Source: Paralithodes platypus
Taxonomy: Eukaryota > Arthropoda > Malacostraca > Decapoda > Lithodidae
Assembly: GCA_032716605.1 (NCBI GenBank)
Contig: CM064518.1
Span: 38,871,039 to 38,935,038 of the forward strand
DNA length: 64,000 nucleotides
Reading direction: 5' to 3'
Position 1 is the first letter of the stretch. Each line of letters starts with the position of its first letter. The notes beneath the pieces are model-generated. The model saw only the letters and a list, made by a program, of their open reading frames with translations, did no database searches and was not told the DNA's origin. Below, piece by piece: positions 59,491 to 64,000 of the stretch. A program made the translations under genes and the position numbers.

Positions 59491-61654
59491 GAGCTAATGA
59501 ATTATGTTCTATTCACCAACATTCTGGAGGGCAATGAAATAAATGACTGGCTCGCATTCAAATCCATTATTTTAGGCAATCACCAAATTATCGATATAAA
59601 CACAAAATAATACCTGGTTGAGCAAAATTACTTACAATTTTAAATTCAGCATGCATTACTAATAACAGAATAACTTACAATATCCCTTAATCTAAAAAAA
59701 TACGCAAAACAGTGCTATCATTTATTAAGGAGAAACAGAAGTTACAGGAACTTCTTATTTCATGCCTATGATGCCTATAATTTCCACATTAGCAAGTCAG
59801 GAACTGAACTGAATTTTTTTAATAGGAATCTGGGTGAAAAATATATAATAGATTAATTTGGAGAGACTCAAACTAAAAGCTCTATATCACAGCAGGACCA
59901 ACAATAATAAAGTTGCAGTTGTGCGTAATTTATAAAAGTCTGTGTTTCCCTAATGATGAAGCAGGCTCGTTAGCTCATAACATATTACTGGCTGGATTAT
60001 TTATTATTGTATTTATATACTTATTTTATTTATATTTTCAGAAGAATGATTATGATATGTTGTACAAGTTGTTTTCTTTCTCTCTGCAAGTAATACAATC
60101 ATCATAAAATGCATTTCTTATGTAATACATTACTAGCTAAAATATTAATTTTGTTTTTCTTATATTCTGGGTATATCGAAAATCCTGTTGATCTGAGAAA
60201 ACATCTATCATATGGGTGAATTAAATTGGTTGGATCAAATTAAACTTGGATCTACAATATGTCTTCATGTGTATAACACATACATTTCTTTCTACATTAG
60301 GTTACCCCCAATGAGAGAAAGCTAAAGTTAGTCCCTTAACCTCAGGTGACGCCATATATGTCGTCAGCATTATTCGCACCAAGCCACAACAATGTCCATG
60401 GAGTAATCATGGCCCCATCAGCCTTGTGATGAACTATGCTCCATTCCCACTCGTTCCTGCATTCCTCCAAGCCTCTCCCTACTTCTCCCATCCATCTCCC
60501 TCATCCACAAGTACCCACAATCATCTCCCCTTTTCCCTCTACCCCTTACGTGGTTGCATCATCCCTAGCGACTCTGGAAACAGTGAGTGACTGACTCAGT
60601 GAAAGAGAGGATGTGGGAGGACTTCGTCTGGGCCATGTGACCGACCCACACACATATAATATGCACACACATACGAGTATATTGATCGATGTTTAGTCCC
60701 ACACGTATATACAGTACACACAGACGCTTGATGTCTGGATTTCTTGCCGATTATCAACCAGTGATAAACATAGAACAAAACCATATATAATCATAGGGTT
60801 GTCACCATTCTGAAGCTGAATATAGATATGTTATCAAGGTATTTCGTTCATTATTGTCTGTCTATTATATATCAAGGTACAAGATGCATAAACAGGCATT
60901 TGTGCACCCGTACCCCCAGCCAGACGGAGCAGTGGGAATATTCAATTACCAGTTTCTGGAAGTTGAGGATATATTCGTACACTTAAAATAAACACACTCA
61001 AAGCAAACCATATTCCATCAACCAGTTAGTCTATTTGCAACTGTTATTTTGTCCCATTAGTTTACCGATTTTATGACTTTTCGACCTATGTAGGAGTTGA
61101 TTTTCAAGGGGGCCAAGCGATAGTAAGTCTGTAATTTAGAATTATGCTGTATTGGGTTGGGATAAGATAGGTTAAGCTTAACATAAGCTTAAGATACATT
61201 ATGAAATATGCTTAGGAGAAGGTTAGGTTAGGATTGGAAGTATTAACATAATGTGGGAAAAGTGACTACGTATAATAGAGAAAACATTATATGCATTTTT
61301 AATAAACATTCACCTGTATATCCAGGTATTTTCTTACACCTATAGTACATTAATGCACCCCTAAAACGTTATTCTACATATCCCAGATACATGGCCTTTT
61401 GATAACTCCTTGGTAAATTTTTCTAAATGGACAGTTCGCCTACTTCGCATTCGCCTTGCAGACACTTCCGGAAGACATATATCTTGCTTCTTGGTAACTT
61501 AACTTACCCAAACCTAACCTAACTTATTTAAGCTAACCAAATATATGTAACCAAAGTATGAATTAGGTTAATTTAACCTTACATTATAGGAACAAATGAA
61601 CAAACATATGTAGATTAAAACTTCAAGATCCTCCAAAGACGGCCATTTGTCTAT
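59491..61654. other. Unassigned AT-rich DNA
   Basis: No supported gene. Short TTAGG/CCTAA words (GGTTAGGTTAGGATT at 61213, ACCTAACCTAACTT at 61512) are too few to be a telomere-like array. Confidence 0.5.
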
Positions 61655-61815
61655 ATATCTCAATATTCTAAGGGACTCTTTTTTTTCTTCTAATTACTCT
61701 TGGAAGGATCCTATTACTGTTCTTGCTAATTCAGCTTCCCATAAGTAAGGTGTGCTCGTCCTTCTCTGTGGTTTCCTAAAAATATTTCCATTTTGCCATC
61801 TGTTCAACGATTATT
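61655..61815 (+). pseudogene. Jockey-like non-LTR RT fragment
   Basis: A short frame with SFFSSNYSWKDPITVLANSA is similar to the SFSSSLSWKDHITTLAKNA part of the fragment at 41985. It is a remnant of the region after the RT active site, with stops around it. It may be part of the same broken element as 62690-63240. Confidence 0.55.
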
Positions 61816-61995
61816 TGGTGGAGTGAGAATATTTCACGAATATGCAGAATTTAGTGAAAATATTATATCCCCAAATTAATTGGTATATCTTTATATACAA
61901 TTACATTGCTAAACTTTCAATACAACTTTCAAATACAATTATCTGTCATATACTTTTAACTATTACCACCTCAACTACAACCACAAGAAAATTAC

Positions 61996-62147
61996 CGGTA
62001 CACTCAGATACCATAGTCTCTAGCCCACTCATTAGAATTCGTTGACCTCATTTGTTTTTCTGTATGCAATTATAACTATCTGGATTGATTTATGGATATA
62101 GCTTGCTAAACAATAAATAGTATATATTGTTTTATAGTTGATATATA
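61996..62147. mobile_element. Foldback element FB-2, copy 2 (one arm plus centre)
   Basis: AGATACCATAGTCTCTAGCC and CCACTCATTAGAATTCGTTG match the terminal repeat of 30658-30903. The following AT-rich centre (TGCAATTATAACTATCTGGA) matches the reverse complement of the centre of that copy. It ends at the G-run at 62148, so the second arm is lost. Confidence 0.75.
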
Positions 62148-62430
62148 GGGGGGGGGGGGGGGGCTGTATAAAGGAGAGGGAGGTGGGGTGAAGCTCACCG
62201 TTGTGAGAGCTGTGGAGAGGATATGGAAATGGGGTGAAGCTCAGTGTTGTGGGGGCTGTGTATAGGAGAGGGAGGTGGAGTGAAGCTCCTTGTTGGGGGG
62301 GGGGGGGGAGGCTGTGTAAAGGAGAGGGAGGTGTGGTGAAGCTCCTTGTTGGCGGGCAGTGTAAAGGAGAGGGAGATGGGTTGAAGCTCACTGTTCAGGG
62401 GGCAGTGTAGAGGAGAGAGAGGTGGGGGCT
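62148..62430. repeat. G-run and ~57-bp G-rich minisatellite, about five units
   Basis: A G-run (62148-62163), then units of GTGTAAAGGAGAGGGAGGTG followed by GGTGAAGCTCAcTGTTG-like sequence, about five imperfect copies with a second G-run at 62296-62308. The Pro-rich minus frames are artefacts. Confidence 0.9.
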
Positions 62431-62689
62431 GCGTAGAGACGTCTGCTCTCACAAACATAGAGGGCAATTCCAGTTTTCCTTCCAAAACACCTTCTATTTT
62501 AACTGCTACTTCCACATTACATATGTACACTATCTTTTCGAAATATATAACAGAAACAAATGACAAACCAACAACCAGCCTCGGAGTCCCAGGGCTGAGG
62601 TGGGGTGGGGTGTTCATAAATGCCTCCAACAGCTTGACCCATGGTGACGACTTAACAAAATGTACTAGCCCACTAGCTATCAAATCTTG

Positions 62690-63240
62690 CAACAATTGTG
62701 GCCTTTCCTCTAACTTTCACTCTGCAGAACACCACCTCTCCTCCACCAAACCCGATCTTTCTCTCATAGAGACTCAAGTATCTAAAGCAACTTTCGGCAA
62801 CCCCTTTCTCCTTGTCCTCCTACTTTCTTTATTCTAGTTTCAAGCCCAAAGGCGGTTGTTGTGTATATATGCATGTTTGGGGAGGTTTCTCCCACACCAC
62901 ACTTCTCGAAAAGGTAGAGTCAAAAGCATTTTGTTTCATCAATTCTCCTCCTCTTACTAATTCCCTACAATCTCTCTCTACAGTCTGTAATGTTGCATCT
63001 CTCTCTCCCTTATACCGCTATTGCCAAAATCGGCGTTCTTCAGAGCGTTCTCCTCCCTTACAGATAGTGAGGGGCACCTGCCTCTAAACACATTCCCAAC
63101 CCTATCCTGTCCATCTCTTTAACACAAGAGAGAACCACCTTTCCCAGTCTTTCTTCTACTCAACAAGTAAGCTGTGGAACTCTCTCCCACAATATGTCTT
63201 ATGACTTAAACTGCTTCAAGCTTCGTGACTCTAATGCACC
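62690..63240 (+). pseudogene. Internally deleted Jockey-like element: endonuclease start joined to RT C-terminus
   Basis: 62690-62885 encodes the start of an APE-type endonuclease: SNFHSAEHHLSSTKPDLSLI, then ETQVSKAT, and after a frame change KPKGGCCVYMHV. From about 62915 the sequence is the C-terminal end of the RT protein: INSPPLTNSLQSLSTVCNVA, LSPLYRYCQNRRSSER, then LWNSLPQ near 63175. The intervening 700-plus codons of endonuclease and RT are absent. Stops and frame changes are frequent. Related C-terminal sequence lies at 13880-14215 on the minus strand. Confidence 0.68.
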
Positions 63241-64000
63241 TTCAATTTGACTCTCTTTCACCTTTCGTCTCCTTCATACTCATAGAAAAAAAGTAATACA
63301 TCAACAGATTAATAGATATATGTATATATTTATCTAGAGAAGCATCAACACTCATCTAGTGCTTTTGATAAACTCTATTTATTCTGTAGGCATACTATTA
63401 TATAATTAAATCTTCCCAACGAATCTGTTGTATATGAATATTTAAAGACTATCGTACACCGACAAGCTGATTCCTCTGGTACTGTATTTATATTATAAAC
63501 CATCATAAAGACGCTAGGCAGAATTCCAATAACGTAAAATTGAAAATTGACAAGCTTTTGCCTTCTTACTAAATTGACACCTAATTTGCCATGTCGACGA
63601 CGTAGGCATGTAAATCTCCGGATGTCATCACCATTTGACAAGGTTATGGCCGCGTCAGTCCTCCGTCACCAGTATCATAGTTTCCTGGGGGAGGAGGGGG
63701 AGGGACGAAGGGGAAGATGAGTGATAGGAGGAGACGGCATGAGTTACGATAGGAGGGGCTGGGATGAAATAGGAAGATTGGAAAATGTTGATCGCACATG
63801 GGAGGAAAATTGAGACTAAGACAGAAGGACAGTCAAGGTATGAAGAACAGGGGAATGGAGACAGAATGAAAGCGAAGAAAATGAAGGGGAAAATAATGGT
63901 AAGATTATAGTACCGGTTCATATAAAAACAATAAAAGATTCATTTTATATTAGACAAATGTATGAAGAAAAACTATTAAGTTTCCTATCTTAGATACAGT
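63241..64000. other. Unassigned DNA, purine-rich at 63685-63900
   Basis: No supported gene. The 88-codon minus frames at 63375 and 63655 have no recognised domain; the second is an artefact of the purine-rich tract. Confidence 0.5.

Noticed and set aside
61205..61530. Interstitial telomere repeat (TTAGG)n
   Set aside because: Only two to three units on each strand; such words are common by chance in AT-rich DNA.

Overview
This window looks like non-coding, repeat-dense eukaryotic DNA, most likely from an arthropod and plausibly a decapod crustacean. The reasons are very long AG/CT, CA/GT and TA microsatellites, many minisatellites, an AT-rich background, and a mix of RTE-like, CR1-like and Jockey-like non-LTR retrotransposons, Penelope-like elements (PLEs), TTAA-flanked MITEs and tRNA-derived SINEs. 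The organism is an inference; no host gene is intact enough to place it. I found no convincing multi-exon host gene, rRNA, functional tRNA gene or CRISPR array.

Layout. 1-4.1 kb: GA/G repeat, a TTAACCC-type MITE and a 5'-truncated, frameshifted CR1-like element (1658-4111). 4.1-9.4 kb: mostly unassigned AT-rich DNA with a PLE-like inverted repeat (5594-5755) and a PLE 3' fragment with a GIY-YIG domain (7322-7905). 9.4-24 kb: three RTE-like insertions. One (19398-22913) is apparently full length, with a 9-bp target-site duplication (TSD) and endonuclease and RT reading frames. One (13013-13678) is 5'-truncated with a 10-bp TSD. SINEs and TTAA MITEs lie between them. 24-29 kb: a TTAA MITE with an empty-site paralogue nearby, then a 3.1-kb minisatellite of 24-bp units (25687-28790). 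29-46 kb: foldback elements, MITEs, a degenerate hAT-like element, long CA/CT/TA tracts and a 26-bp minisatellite (39911-40612). 45-49 kb: a non-autonomous element with internal minisatellite and 7-bp TSD, and another RTE copy (47020-48730).

50-57 kb is the most structured part. A PLE with inverted LTR-like arms (51686-56735) is interrupted by a four-unit, 328-bp tandem array whose units each carry a tRNA-like B box. That array is itself interrupted by what looks like a retroposed Y-box (cold-shock domain) coding sequence ending in a poly(A) tract and flanked by repeated AGCATGTA. 57-64 kb: AT-rich DNA, a tRNA-derived SINE, a second copy of a foldback element, a G-rich minisatellite and an internally deleted Jockey-like element.

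Mobile-element genes provide nearly all the coding potential: APE-type endonuclease plus RT (RTE, CR1 and Jockey-like) and GIY-YIG endonuclease (PLE). The SINEs, MITEs and the non-autonomous element are the parasites expected of such machinery. One of them (NA-C, 18799-19232 and 45518-45881) shares its 3' terminus with the RTE elements, which suggests shared mobilisation. All repeat-family names used here (RTE-A/B, PB-1/2, FB-1/2, NA-C, PLE-A/B) are local labels.
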